Assembly: GCA_016716225.1 (NCBI GenBank)
Contig: JADJWT010000001.1
Location: forward strand, 2,552,501 to 2,616,500
Length of the DNA: 64,000 bases
Direction: 5' to 3'
DNA from: Ignavibacteriota bacterium
GTDB lineage: Bacteria; Bacteroidota; Ignavibacteria; Ignavibacteriales; Melioribacteraceae
Positions 8,963 through 18,378 of this stretch are shown in pieces (positions within the stretch are counted from its first letter, which is position 1; every line of letters begins with the position of its first letter). The notes beneath the pieces are model-generated. The model worked only from the letters and a program-made list of their open reading frames with translations, searched no databases and was not told where the DNA came from. The translations under genes and the position numbers were made by a program.

Positions 8963-10924
8963 ATGAAAAATTTATTAATATTATTTTTAATTGTATTTAC
9001 AAACGAAATTCTATCTCAGGAAAAATATTTTATTTACTTTAAAGATAAAGGTGATGTTCTTTCCAAAATTGCGGATAAAGAAAAAATTTCAGAGAAATTT
9101 CTCTCAAAAAAAAGTATCGAAAGAAGAAAGAAAAATTTAGGAGAAAATTTTTTAACAATTTCCGATATTCCAATTCACCAAGAATATATTGATATTATTC
9201 AAGAAAATAAAATAAAAATTTTTCGAAAACTTAAATGGCTAAATGCAGTTAGTGCAAATCTTACACAAAATGAATTTAATCGAATTAAAAATTTTCCTTT
9301 CATATCAAAAATTGAAAAGGTTAGAAAATTAAAATCAGAAAAACCTATAGAAAAATCATCAGAAAAAATTCAAACTTTATCAAAATCAAATCAAACATAT
9401 TCTCTTGATTATGGATCATCTTTAACTCAGAATGAATTGTCAGATATTCCAAAAGTTCATGATATGGGGATTTCTGGTGAGGGTGTAATAATCGGAATTC
9501 TTGATACCGGATTTGATTGGAAAACTGTAAAATCATTAAAAGATAAAAATGTAATTGCGGAGCATGATTTTATATTCAACGATAGTTTAACTGCAAATGA
9601 AACTGATGAAGATGTAAGTTCACAACATAGCCACGGTACAAGTGTATTTTCAATATTATCCGGATTTGATGAAGGAAAAATTGTTGGACCAGCTTATAAT
9701 TCGTCGTTTATTTTGGCAAAAACTGAATATGTTCCTTCGGAAACTCATGTTGAAGAAGATAATTACGCAGCTGCTTTAGAATGGATGGATTCAATTGGAG
9801 TTGATATTACAACTTCATCTTTAGGATATAGTGAATTTGATAAAACTGAATTTTCTTATACCTATGCAGATATGGATGGAAAAACCACAATTGTAACAAA
9901 AGCTGCAGAATTAGCGTTTGAAAAAGGGATCACAGTTATTACTTCTGCGGGAAACGAAGGCAACAGCCTTGGGATTGATTCTATATCATGGTATTATATA
10001 ACTGCTCCCGGAGATGGATTTAATACTTTAACGATTGGAGCTGTTACAAGCTCAAACGTAATTGCATCATTTAGTTCACGAGGTCCAACTTCAGACGGCA
10101 GAATTAAACCGGAAGTTGTTGCACAAGGAGTTTCAGTTTTTCACTCAAATGCGGGAAGTGAAAGTTCTTATTCTTTTGGGAACGGGACATCTTATTCTGC
10201 GCCAATTGTTGCGGGAATTGCCGGACAATTATTATCTGCTTTCCCTCATTTATCAAATAAACAAATTAGAGATATAATTATCAAAAGTGGGGATAATCAA
10301 GTTAGCCCAAATACAAGTGTTGGGTATGGTTTAGTTTCTGCGCTCAAAGCAATATCCTATCCGAATTTAGAATTTATTGATGATAAATATTTCATAAATA
10401 AAATTATTTCAGATTCAATAAGCATTCAAACGAATACTGTTGAATTGATTTCTGAAGGTGGGAATAAATTTTCCGTAAATCAAAAAAGTGGAATTTATTA
10501 TCAAATCGAATTACCAAATGAAATTTCTTCATCAAATAATAGAATTTATTTTACTTATAAAGATGCACAGAACAATACAATTAGAGATCCGAAAGAAGGA
10601 TTTTACGAAATCTATTTTGGTGAATTAATTAATGACACAACCGAAGAAATTCCCCAGTCTTTTGAACTTTTACAAAATTATCCTAATCCTTTTAATCATG
10701 GTACAATAATTAACTATTCAATTGCGAATGAAAGATTTGAAAATGTTCAGCTAAAAATTTATGATGTTTTAGGAAGAGAAGTAAAAACTTTGGTAAATGA
10801 GAATAAGTTGAAAGGGAAATACTCAGTTTATTTTGATTCTCAAAATTTTGCTTCAGGAATTTATTTTTACACACTTCGAACTTCAAATTTTTCTGTTACG
10901 AAAAAAATGATGCTTTTAAAGTAA
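8963..10924 (+). CDS. Subtilisin-like (S8) serine protease with T9SS sorting domain
   Basis: Secreted S8 peptidase of 653 residues. It has a signal peptide (MKNLLILFLIVFTNEILSQ), then an inhibitor-I9-like propeptide region to about residue 150. The catalytic domain carries Asp181 (GILDTGFDW), His224 (QHSHGTSV), oxyanion Asn331 (TSAGNEG) and Ser410 (GNGTSYSAP). The C-terminal 85 residues are a T9SS type A sorting domain starting at LLQNYPNPFN and ending in KKMMLLK. The protein should be exported by Sec, carried through the outer membrane by T9SS, and anchored or released. Its gene begins 12 bp after lepB and ends 2 bp before the O-methyltransferase start, so all three are probably one transcript. 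The substrate is unknown. Confidence 0.93.
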   Translation: MKNLLILFLIVFTNEILSQEKYFIYFKDKGDVLSKIADKEKISEKFLSKKSIERRKKNLGENFLTISDIPIHQEYIDIIQENKIKIFRKLKWLNAVSANLTQNEFNRIKNFPFISKIEKVRKLKSEKPIEKSSEKIQTLSKSNQTYSLDYGSSLTQNELSDIPKVHDMGISGEGVIIGILDTGFDWKTVKSLKDKNVIAEHDFIFNDSLTANETDEDVSSQHSHGTSVFSILSGFDEGKIVGPAYNSSFILAKTEYVPSETHVEEDNYAAALEWMDSIGVDITTSSLGYSEFDKTEFSYTYADMDGKTTIVTKAAELAFEKGITVITSAGNEGNSLGIDSISWYYITAPGDGFNTLTIGAVTSSNVIASFSSRGPTSDGRIKPEVVAQGVSVFHSNAGSESSYSFGNGTSYSAPIVAGIAGQLLSAFPHLSNKQIRDIIIKSGDNQVSPNTSVGYGLVSALKAISYPNLEFIDDKYFINKIISDSISIQTNTVELISEGGNKFSVNQKSGIYYQIELPNEISSSNNRIYFTYKDAQNNTIRDPKEGFYEIYFGELINDTTEEIPQSFELLQNYPNPFNHGTIINYSIANERFENVQLKIYDVLGREVKTLVNENKLKGKYSVYFDSQNFASGIYFYTLRTSNFSVTKKMMLLK

Positions 10925-10926
10925 AC

Positions 10927-11577
10927 ATGCCAAATATTTTATTTCCAGAACAAATAAGTTATTTAGAAAATTCTCTAATTAAAGTTGATCCATTAATTGA
11001 AGAAATGGAAAGGTTTGCAGCAGAAAATAAAATTCCAATTTTGGAAAAGATTTCCGCAAATTTTTTAGAACTTCTACTACATATTTATAGTCCAAAAACA
11101 TTCTTAGAAATTGGTACAGCCATAGGATGCTCTACAATTAGAGTCGCCAAAATATTACAAAATGAAGAGAAAATTGATTCAATTGAATTAAGCAAAGATA
11201 ATATCAAACTTGCCAAAGAATTCATTTCCAAATTTGGTTTATCAGAAAAAATTAATTTAATTGAAGGAAATGCATTAGAGATTATTCCAAATTTGAAAAA
11301 AGTTTATGATTTTATTTTTCTTGATTCAGATAAAGAAGATTATGAAAAATTATTGAAATTGTGTTATATGAAATTAAAACTTGGAGGAATAATTTTAATA
11401 GATAATTTACTATGGAAAGGATTTACAGCTTCAAAAGAAATCCCGGAAAAATTTAAAACCAGTACTGAAAATATTAGAAAATTCAATAAATATTTTTTGA
11501 ATTTTCCGGGATTAAAATCATCAATTCTGCCAATTGGAGACGGCTTAGGATTAGCCGTTAAAATCAGCGATAAATAA
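10927..11577 (+). CDS. Class I SAM-dependent O-methyltransferase (family 3, YrrM/COMT-like)
   Basis: A 216-residue cytosolic methyltransferase. The SAM-binding glycine motif is FLEIGTAIGCST (about residues 59-70). An acidic residue ends the next strand (IDSIELSKD), and IFLDSDKEDY (about 129-138) carries the Asp pair that binds the metal in catechol-type O-methyltransferases. IILIDNLLWKG further matches that family. Members methylate hydroxyl groups of catechols or caffeoyl-CoA; the substrate here cannot be read from sequence. The ATG lies 2 bp after the subtilase stop, implying translational coupling. The 3' end lies 2 bp from the convergent Rrf2 gene. Confidence 0.88.
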   Translation: MPNILFPEQISYLENSLIKVDPLIEEMERFAAENKIPILEKISANFLELLLHIYSPKTFLEIGTAIGCSTIRVAKILQNEEKIDSIELSKDNIKLAKEFISKFGLSEKINLIEGNALEIIPNLKKVYDFIFLDSDKEDYEKLLKLCYMKLKLGGIILIDNLLWKGFTASKEIPEKFKTSTENIRKFNKYFLNFPGLKSSILPIGDGLGLAVKISDK

Positions 11578-11579
11578 TA

Positions 11580-12008
11580 TCACACTTTTCTTTTAAGTGT
11601 TTCTGTGTATTCTTCGGCAACTTCTCTTACTGATTTACTTGAAATTAAGAAATGAATATTATCTCTTAATTTGCTCCACTCATCATGCAAGGGACAAGGA
11701 TGTTCATCGGAGCATTCTTTTAAACCGGTAACACATTTTAAAGTTATAACCGGTCCTTCAATTCGTTCAACAATTTCCAATATTGAACTATCTAAAGCAA
11801 GTTTAGTAATTTTAAAACCGCCTCCTCTTCCTTTGTAAGAATCAACATAACCATATTTTGCCATTCGCTGTAAAATTTTTGCCAAATAATGTGAAGGAAT
11901 ATCTTCCTTTTTTGCAATATCGGATGACATAACCAACAAATCGCTCGATTGACGTGCAAGGAATAGAATTGCTCTAATAGCATATTCACCGGTTTTTGTG
12001 TAAATCAT
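11580..12008 (-). CDS. Rrf2-family transcriptional regulator with Fe-S cysteine motif
   Basis: A 142-residue winged-helix regulator. The N-terminal MIYTKTGEYAIRAILFLA and the helix-turn-helix plus wing GRGGGFKI are typical of Rrf2 proteins such as IscR and NsrR. Cys92, Cys99 and Cys105 (in KCVTGLKEC and HPCPLH) match the three-cysteine [2Fe-2S]/[4Fe-4S] ligand pattern, so it probably senses iron-sulfur status, NO or redox state. The upstream region shows AGAGG close to the ATG, a good ribosome binding site. No isc/suf or NO-detoxification gene is adjacent, so the regulon is not visible here. It follows the yigZ-like gene in the same direction after 106 bp. Confidence 0.92.
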   Translation of the reverse strand: MIYTKTGEYAIRAILFLARQSSDLLVMSSDIAKKEDIPSHYLAKILQRMAKYGYVDSYKGRGGGFKITKLALDSSILEIVERIEGPVITLKCVTGLKECSDEHPCPLHDEWSKLRDNIHFLISSKSVREVAEEYTETLKRKV

Positions 12009-12114
12009 TCTTAACCTCTTTAAGAAAAATTTTAAATAATTTTATAATTATAAAAATTTATAAGGAGTTTAATATCCGAAAATGAATTTAAGTAAATCGG
12101 AACTTTTTATCAAA

Positions 12115-12759
12115 TTAAATTTTGATTTTTGTAAGTTCTAAATAAATCTCTTCATTTTGAGCGGTTAAACTAACTTTCCCTTTAGTAAGATTCTCAACTT
12201 CATTTTTAAATAATTCAATTTTATAAGGTTCAATAAAGCAATTAATTTTTGGAGTTCGGTCAAATTTCTCAATGATTTTTTCGCATTCAAATTTTCTGGT
12301 TAAATGATGTACTTTACTTGAATCTTCATAATTATAAATAATTTCAATTTTCTGAAATTTAGTAAATTCAATAATTTTCGAAGTTTTTAACACATCAAAC
12401 GCACATGTTGAATATGCTTTTCCCAGTGGACCAACTCCGAGTTTTACTCCGCCAAAATATCTTACAACAACAACTAAAATATTTGTCAAATTAAAATGAT
12501 TTATTGCGTTAAAAATTCGTAAACCCGCTGTTCCATTTGGTTCTCCATCATCTGAGTATTTTTCTTCTCCGGAATTTATTTTATATGCATAACAATGATG
12601 AGTTGCATCGTAATAATTTTTTTTTAGATTTTTTAATTCATAATTTACATTTTCGTTTGAAGAAATATTAAACGCAAATCCAAAGAAAGAAGATCCTTTT
12701 TCTTTAAACTTACTTTCAGAATTTTTAGCAATTGTCAGCATTTTTTCTGAGTAATTCAT
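12115..12759 (-). CDS. YigZ/IMPACT family protein
   Basis: A 214-residue protein of the UPF0029/IMPACT family. The N-terminal domain carries the signature YSDDGEPNGTAG (about residues 71-82) followed by VVVVRYFGGVKLGVGPL. The C-terminal domain is the ferredoxin-like DUF1949 fold. E. coli YigZ has this architecture. In eukaryotes IMPACT binds GCN1 and regulates translation; the bacterial function is not settled. It is divergent from uvrA across an 85-bp gap that should hold promoters for both. Confidence 0.9.
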   Translation of the reverse strand: MNYSEKMLTIAKNSESKFKEKGSSFFGFAFNISSNENVNYELKNLKKNYYDATHHCYAYKINSGEEKYSDDGEPNGTAGLRIFNAINHFNLTNILVVVVRYFGGVKLGVGPLGKAYSTCAFDVLKTSKIIEFTKFQKIEIIYNYEDSSKVHHLTRKFECEKIIEKFDRTPKINCFIEPYKIELFKNEVENLTKGKVSLTAQNEEIYLELTKIKI

Positions 12760-12844
12760 TGTATTAAATTTTATAAATAATAAAAATTGATTTTCAGCTA
12801 ACCTTTAACTAATATAATTGTTTGAACAATTCCAAATTTATTTA

Positions 12845-15670
12845 ATGATACAAGATAAAATAATTATTAGAGGTGCAAGAGAGCACAATCTAAAAAATAT
12901 AAATTTAGAAATTCCGCGAAATTCTTTAACCGTAATTACTGGTTTATCCGGTTCGGGAAAATCTTCATTAGCATTTGATACAATATTTGCCGAAGGGCAG
13001 CGAAGATATATTGAATCACTTTCGGTTTATGCTCGGCAATTTTTAGGTCAAATGGAAAAACCCGATGTTGATTTAATTGAAGGATTGAGTCCGGCAATAT
13101 CAATTGAGCAAAAATCCTCCGGTGGAAATCCAAGATCAACAGTTGGTACGATTACGGAAATTTATGATTTTCTAAGATTACTTTATGCACGTGTAGGAAC
13201 AGCACACTGTTACAATTGCGGGAATGAAGTTAAGAAGCAATCAAGTGATCAAATTATTGATAAAATTTTAGAAAATTTTGATGGTAAGAAAATTATAATT
13301 CTTGCACCGGTTGTACGAGGAAGAAAAGGACACTATCGCGAACTTTTTGAAGATATTCAAAAAGATGGATTTTTAAAAGTTCGTGTTGATGAAGAAATTA
13401 TTGAACTTACAAAAGAATTTAAAGTTGATCGATATAAAATTCATAATATTGAAATTGTAATTGATAGACTTCAGATTTCGGATAAATCAAGATTTAGATT
13501 ATCAGAATCGATTGAAGTTGCGTTAAATTTTGGGAATGGAATATTAATAATAAATTCTGAAAGCAAAGATTATGTTTTTAGTCGCCACTATGCTTGTGCA
13601 GAATGCGGAATAAGTTACAATGAACTTGCACCAAATTCATTTTCGTTTAATTCGCCTTATGGCTCCTGTACCGAATGCGATGGATTAGGTGAAAAGAAAG
13701 ATTTAGATGTAAAATTGTTAATTCCAGATTTTGACAAAACAATTAATGAAGGTGCATTAGAACCAATTGGGAAGCCGAGAAAAATTTGGTTTTACAATCA
13801 GCTTGAAGCAGTTGGTAAATTTTTCAATTTTGATTACGATACAAAAATCAAAGACTTAACTGATGAACAATTAAATTTAATTCTGCATGGAAGTAAAGAA
13901 AAAATTCCTTTTGCGTACACTTTTGGGAATGGGAAAACTGCAAATTATATGCACAAATTTTCCGGTTTGAAAAAGTATGTGCAAAATTATTTTGATAATA
14001 CTACTTCACCTAAAATTCGAGAATGGGCTGAATCCTTTATGAATTCTCAAGTCTGTTCAACATGCAATGGCGGTAGATTAAAAAAAGAATCTCTTGCGGT
14101 AAAAATTAATGGTTTAAATATAAGTGAAGTTTCAAATTTATCAATCGTAAAAACAAAACAATTTTGTGAGAATATTAAACTTGAAGGAAATGCAAAAATT
14201 ATTGCAAATCAAATTATTAAAGAAATAAATTCCAGATTGGTTTTTCTGTTAAATGTTGGATTGGAATATTTAACGCTTGATAGATCAGCGCGTACACTTT
14301 CTGGAGGAGAATCTCAGAGAATTCGTCTCGCAACTCAAATTGGTTCACAGCTTACCGGAGTTCTATACGTTTTGGATGAACCCAGTATTGGTCTTCATCA
14401 AAGTGATAATATTAAATTAATTAAATCTCTGCAAGAATTGAGAAATTTAGGAAACACCGTAATTGTTGTTGAGCATGATAAAGAAACTATAATTCACTCT
14501 GATTACATTGTGGATCTTGGACCAAAAGCTGGAATTCATGGCGGGGAAATTTGTTTTCACGGAGATAGAAACAGTTTAAGTAAATTTGAAAATAGTAATT
14601 CAATTACAATTTCATATTTGTTAAATGAAAGATCAATAAAAACTCCGCTAACAAGAAGAAATAACAGCGAACTTTTTTTAGAAATTATTGGAGCTTCAGG
14701 AAATAATTTAAAAAATGTAAATCTGAAAATTCCACTTGGAAAATTTGTTGCTGTAACAGGAGTTAGCGGTTCCGGAAAATCTTCTTTAATTAATGAAACA
14801 TTAGTAAGAATTTTGATGCGGAAAATTTATAATTCCAAAACTATTCCGCTTGATTATAAAGAAATAAAAGGTTTGGAATATATTGATAAAATAATTGAGA
14901 TTGATCAATCACCAATTGGTCGAACTCCGAGATCAAACCCGGCAACTTACACAGGATTATTTACATTCATAAGAGATTTGTTTTCACAATTACCGGAATC
15001 AAAAATTAGAGGATATTCTCCGGGAAGATTTAGTTTTAATGTTTCCGGAGGAAGATGCGAAGAATGTCAAGGCGATGGATTGAAAAAAATTGAGATGAAT
15101 TTTCTTCCGGATGTTTATGTAATTTGCGAAGAGTGCAACGGAAAAAGATACAATAGGGAAACATTGGAAGTATTGTACAAAACAAAATCTATAAATGACG
15201 TTTTGGAAATGACGATTGAATCTGCTTTAGAATTTTTTGAAGAAATGCCGCGAATAAAAAGAAAATTAAAATCTTTAAATGATGTTGGTTTGGGTTATAT
15301 AAAACTTGGTCAACAAGCCACAACACTTTCCGGTGGAGAAGCACAAAGAGTAAAATTGGCAACGGAATTAAGCAAAGTCGGAACTGGAAAAACAATTTAT
15401 ATTTTAGATGAACCAACTACCGGACTTCATTTTGAAGATATAAATATTTTGCTTGGAGTTTTAAATAAACTTGTTGATAAAGGAAATACGGTTGTGGTTG
15501 TTGAACATAATTTGGATGTGATTAAAGTTGCGGATCATGTTATTGATTTGGGTCCAGGCGGTGGTGAATTTGGTGGAAACATAATTGCCGAAGGTACTCC
15601 GGAAGAAATAGTAAAAGACAAAAATAGTTTAACTGGTAAATTCCTTGAACAAGAATTGCAATTAAATTAA
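12845..15670 (+). CDS. uvrA: UvrABC system protein A
   Basis: DNA-damage recognition ATPase of nucleotide excision repair. I use the ATG at 12845 (941 residues, close to E. coli UvrA at 940) and not the in-frame TTG at 12818. It has two ABC modules. The first Walker A is GLSGSGKSS; the matching signature is LSGGESQRIRLA and Walker B VLDEPSIGLH. The second Walker A is GVSGSGKSS, with LSGGEAQRVKLA and ILDEPTTGLH. Zinc-binding CxxC pairs appear as CAEC/CTEC, CSTC and CEEC/CEEC, plus an extra CYNC near residue 120. The intact paired ABC motifs and zinc fingers make this a functional-looking copy. The amidohydrolase gene starts 5 bp after its stop. Confidence 0.98.
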   Translation: MIQDKIIIRGAREHNLKNINLEIPRNSLTVITGLSGSGKSSLAFDTIFAEGQRRYIESLSVYARQFLGQMEKPDVDLIEGLSPAISIEQKSSGGNPRSTVGTITEIYDFLRLLYARVGTAHCYNCGNEVKKQSSDQIIDKILENFDGKKIIILAPVVRGRKGHYRELFEDIQKDGFLKVRVDEEIIELTKEFKVDRYKIHNIEIVIDRLQISDKSRFRLSESIEVALNFGNGILIINSESKDYVFSRHYACAECGISYNELAPNSFSFNSPYGSCTECDGLGEKKDLDVKLLIPDFDKTINEGALEPIGKPRKIWFYNQLEAVGKFFNFDYDTKIKDLTDEQLNLILHGSKEKIPFAYTFGNGKTANYMHKFSGLKKYVQNYFDNTTSPKIREWAESFMNSQVCSTCNGGRLKKESLAVKINGLNISEVSNLSIVKTKQFCENIKLEGNAKIIANQIIKEINSRLVFLLNVGLEYLTLDRSARTLSGGESQRIRLATQIGSQLTGVLYVLDEPSIGLHQSDNIKLIKSLQELRNLGNTVIVVEHDKETIIHSDYIVDLGPKAGIHGGEICFHGDRNSLSKFENSNSITISYLLNERSIKTPLTRRNNSELFLEIIGASGNNLKNVNLKIPLGKFVAVTGVSGSGKSSLINETLVRILMRKIYNSKTIPLDYKEIKGLEYIDKIIEIDQSPIGRTPRSNPATYTGLFTFIRDLFSQLPESKIRGYSPGRFSFNVSGGRCEECQGDGLKKIEMNFLPDVYVICEECNGKRYNRETLEVLYKTKSINDVLEMTIESALEFFEEMPRIKRKLKSLNDVGLGYIKLGQQATTLSGGEAQRVKLATELSKVGTGKTIYILDEPTTGLHFEDINILLGVLNKLVDKGNTVVVVEHNLDVIKVADHVIDLGPGGGEFGGNIIAEGTPEEIVKDKNSLTGKFLEQELQLN

Positions 15671-15675
15671 TTCTA

Positions 15676-17016
15676 ATGAAAAAGATTATTATTCCGAAAA
15701 ATATTTTAACTGTTGATGAACAAAATAGAATAATTTACAATCACGCTGTAGAAATTGAGAGAAATAGAATTATTAATATTTTTCCAGCTAAAGAAATAGA
15801 TTTTCAAAAATATGATGGTGAGATTTATAAGTTTTCAAATTTAACTTTAATTCCCGGATTTGTTCAAACCCATGTTCATCTTTGTCAAACAATTTTTAGA
15901 GGTTTGGCTGAAGATATGGAACTTCTTGACTGGCTTCAGAAAAAAATATTTCCTTACGAAAATTCACATAATAAAAATTCACTAAGACTTTCTGCACAAT
16001 TAGGAATTCATGAATTACAAAAAGGCGGAACTACAACAATTTTGGATATGGGAACAATAAATCATCATGAAATAATTTTTGATGAATTAATAAAATCTAA
16101 TATGCGCGCAATATCCGGCAAATGTATGATGGATATAAATTCACTTTTTCCAAAATTTATTGAAAGCACTGAAGATAGTTTGAATCAATCATATCAGCTT
16201 GCAAAAGAATTTCACAATTCAAATAATGGAAAAATTAAATACGGATTTGCGCCAAGATTCGTTTTGTCTTGTTCAGAACATTTGCTGAAAGAAACAAAAA
16301 GTATGATGAAAGATTTTTACGGTTCAATTTATCACACGCATTCATCAGAAAATAAAAGTGAAATTGAAGCCGTTAAACACTTGCACAATATGGAAAATAT
16401 AGAATATTTTGATTCGATAAATATTCTTGGAGATCATACGGTTTTAGCTCATGGAATTCACGTAAATGAAAAGGAAATTGGATTGTTGAAAAATTCTAAA
16501 ACAAGAATTGCACATTGTCCTTCATCAAATTTAAAACTTGGTTCGGGAATTGCAGATATTCCCAGATATTTAAATGAAAGTATTTCGGTTTCGCTTGGTG
16601 CCGATGGCGCGCCGTGTAATAATAATTTGAGTCAATTTACAGAAATGCGATTAGCATCATTAATTCAAAAACCAAAATATTCGCCAACTGCGATGGATGC
16701 TTTAACAGTTTTTCGTTTGGCAACAATTGAAGGTGCGAAAGCTTTAAATCTGCAAAATGAAATTGGAAGTATTGAAATGGGTAAAAAAGCCGATTTAGTT
16801 TTTTTGGATTTGGAGAAACCAAATCAAACATTAATTGATGAAAATATTTATTCAACAATTATTTTTTCTACGAATAATGAAAATGTAAAAGAAGTAATGA
16901 TCGACGGCGATTGGGTTGTTCGCAATGGAAAATCTTTAAATTATTATGAAGCTGAATTATACAAAAAAGGTAAAATTGAACTGAATGAATTATTAAAAAG
17001 AGTAGAGTTAAATTAA
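15676..17016 (+). CDS. Amidohydrolase of the SAH / 5'-deoxyadenosine deaminase (MtaD/SsnA-like) type
   Basis: A 446-residue metal-dependent hydrolase. The N-terminal HVHL (His66 and His68) starts the TIM-barrel metal site after a small beta-sandwich. HTHSSE, AHGIH and LGADGAPCNNN supply the other metal and catalytic residues of the amidohydrolase superfamily. FRGLAEDMELLDWL and the overall order match the S-adenosylhomocysteine / 5'-deoxyadenosine / guanine deaminase group (COG0402). A role in purine-nucleoside salvage is likely; the exact base or nucleoside is not determined. It sits 5 bp after uvrA and directly abuts rdgB, fitting a nucleotide-housekeeping transcript. Confidence 0.85.
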   Translation: MKKIIIPKNILTVDEQNRIIYNHAVEIERNRIINIFPAKEIDFQKYDGEIYKFSNLTLIPGFVQTHVHLCQTIFRGLAEDMELLDWLQKKIFPYENSHNKNSLRLSAQLGIHELQKGGTTTILDMGTINHHEIIFDELIKSNMRAISGKCMMDINSLFPKFIESTEDSLNQSYQLAKEFHNSNNGKIKYGFAPRFVLSCSEHLLKETKSMMKDFYGSIYHTHSSENKSEIEAVKHLHNMENIEYFDSINILGDHTVLAHGIHVNEKEIGLLKNSKTRIAHCPSSNLKLGSGIADIPRYLNESISVSLGADGAPCNNNLSQFTEMRLASLIQKPKYSPTAMDALTVFRLATIEGAKALNLQNEIGSIEMGKKADLVFLDLEKPNQTLIDENIYSTIIFSTNNENVKEVMIDGDWVVRNGKSLNYYEAELYKKGKIELNELLKRVELN

Positions 17017-17628
17017 ATGAAAATAATTTTTGCAACCGGAAATAAAGGGAAATTACAAGAGGTAAAAGATATTTTTTCTGATACGAAATTTGAAATTATT
17101 TCTATGGAAGAAATTGGTTTTACCGATGAAATAATTGAAGACGGAAAAACTTTCGAGGAAAATTCATTTATTAAAGCAGATAGAATTTTTAGTGAATTTA
17201 AAATTCCGGTTATTGCAGATGATTCGGGTTTGGCAGTTGATCAGTTAAATGGTGAACCGGGAATTTATTCTGCGCGTTATGCCGGTGAAAGTGTTTCTTA
17301 TTATGATAACAACATTAAATTGTTAAATGAACTTAAAAATTTTCCCGAACCGCATTTGGCTAAGTTTTTATGTTGTGCAGTTTATGTTGATGAAAAAAAT
17401 AGAATTTCTGTTTTAGGTGAATTGCCGGGAAAAATTATAAATGAATTTAAAGGTGCACATGGATTTGGTTATGATCCAATTTTTCAACCTGAAGGATTTG
17501 ATTTAACTTTAGCTCAAATGAATTTGGAAGATAAAAATAGAATTAGTCACAGAGCAAACGCCTTTAATTTTCTGAAGAAGAAAATTGAAGAAGTGAAATC
17601 GTTGAGATGTAAAAAAGTGGAAACGTAA
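17017..17628 (+). CDS. rdgB: dITP/XTP pyrophosphatase (RdgB/HAM1)
   Basis: Hydrolyses non-canonical purine nucleoside triphosphates (dITP, XTP) to monophosphates, keeping them out of DNA. The 203 residues begin with the characteristic IIFATGNKGKLQEVKDI substrate-binding loop. ADDSGLAVDQLNG and PGIYSARYAGE follow, then GHGFGYDPIF-like AHGFGYDPIF and ISHRANAF near the end. The start codon follows the amidohydrolase stop without a gap. The last residues (RCKKVET) extend slightly past the usual end. Confidence 0.95.
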   Translation: MKIIFATGNKGKLQEVKDIFSDTKFEIISMEEIGFTDEIIEDGKTFEENSFIKADRIFSEFKIPVIADDSGLAVDQLNGEPGIYSARYAGESVSYYDNNIKLLNELKNFPEPHLAKFLCCAVYVDEKNRISVLGELPGKIINEFKGAHGFGYDPIFQPEGFDLTLAQMNLEDKNRISHRANAFNFLKKKIEEVKSLRCKKVET

Positions 17629-17690
17629 AAAGTCAAAAAATAAATTCGTCATAAGTGGATAAGTTTAATCCAATAAATTCATCGTGATTA

Positions 17691-18374
17691 TTATTTTTCA
17701 GCAATTACAACTTGAACAATTCCAAAAGTAAGAGAATTTTTTTCAATATTTCTGAATCCAACTTCACTTAAAATTTTTTCCAAACTAATTTTTGAATCAA
17801 AAATATTAACTGATTCCGGAAGGTAAGTGTAAGCTTCATTATCTTTTGAAATTAGTTTTCCTATAAGCGGAAGAATTTTCTGAAAATAAAATTGGTAAAG
17901 ATTTTTAATTAAAAAGTTTTTCGGTAAACGAAATTCCAAAATTGTGACTTTCCCATTTTTTTTGAGAACTCTTAAAAATTCTTCAAATCCTTTCTTAATA
18001 TCATAAAAATTTCTAACACCAAATGCTACTGTTATATTAGTAAAGTTTTCACTTTTAAGTGGAATTGCTTCAGCAACAGATTGAATTAAATTACCTTTAC
18101 TCCATTCAACTTTTTCAATAAAATGCGAAAGCATATTTTTGCTAAGATCAACACCAATAATATTTTTTACGCCAAACTTATTTGCAGAAATAGAAAAGTC
18201 ACCGGTTCCGCAAGCAATATCTAAAAGAATTGCATCCGAAGAAATTTTTGTAAGTTTTAACGCTTTCTTCCTCCAATAAAAGTCTATACCAATACTCAAA
18301 AAATGATTAAGAAAATCATATCTATGTGAAATGCTATCAAATATTCTTTTTACTTGTAATTTTTTTTCAATCAT
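17691..18374 (-). CDS. menG: Demethylmenaquinone methyltransferase
   Basis: A 227-residue UbiE/MenG family methyltransferase, the last step of menaquinone synthesis (SAM-dependent methylation of demethylmenaquinone). The N-terminal VKRIFDSISHRYDFLNHFLS is the family signature, with SAM motif LDIACGTGDFS. AFGVRNFYDIKKGFEEFLRV and TILEFRLP are also diagnostic. It is the last gene of the closely spaced rsmA-mgtE-PAP2-menG series, starting 4 bp after the PAP2 stop. No ubiquinone genes are near, so menaquinone is the likely substrate. Confidence 0.93.
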   Translation of the reverse strand: MIEKKLQVKRIFDSISHRYDFLNHFLSIGIDFYWRKKALKLTKISSDAILLDIACGTGDFSISANKFGVKNIIGVDLSKNMLSHFIEKVEWSKGNLIQSVAEAIPLKSENFTNITVAFGVRNFYDIKKGFEEFLRVLKKNGKVTILEFRLPKNFLIKNLYQFYFQKILPLIGKLISKDNEAYTYLPESVNIFDSKISLEKILSEVGFRNIEKNSLTFGIVQVVIAEK

Positions 18375-18378
18375 AATT

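Noticed and set aside
12818..12844. TTG start for uvrA, nine codons before the ATG
   Set aside because: The added residues have no counterpart in UvrA, and the ATG at 12845 gives the normal family length and N-terminus.
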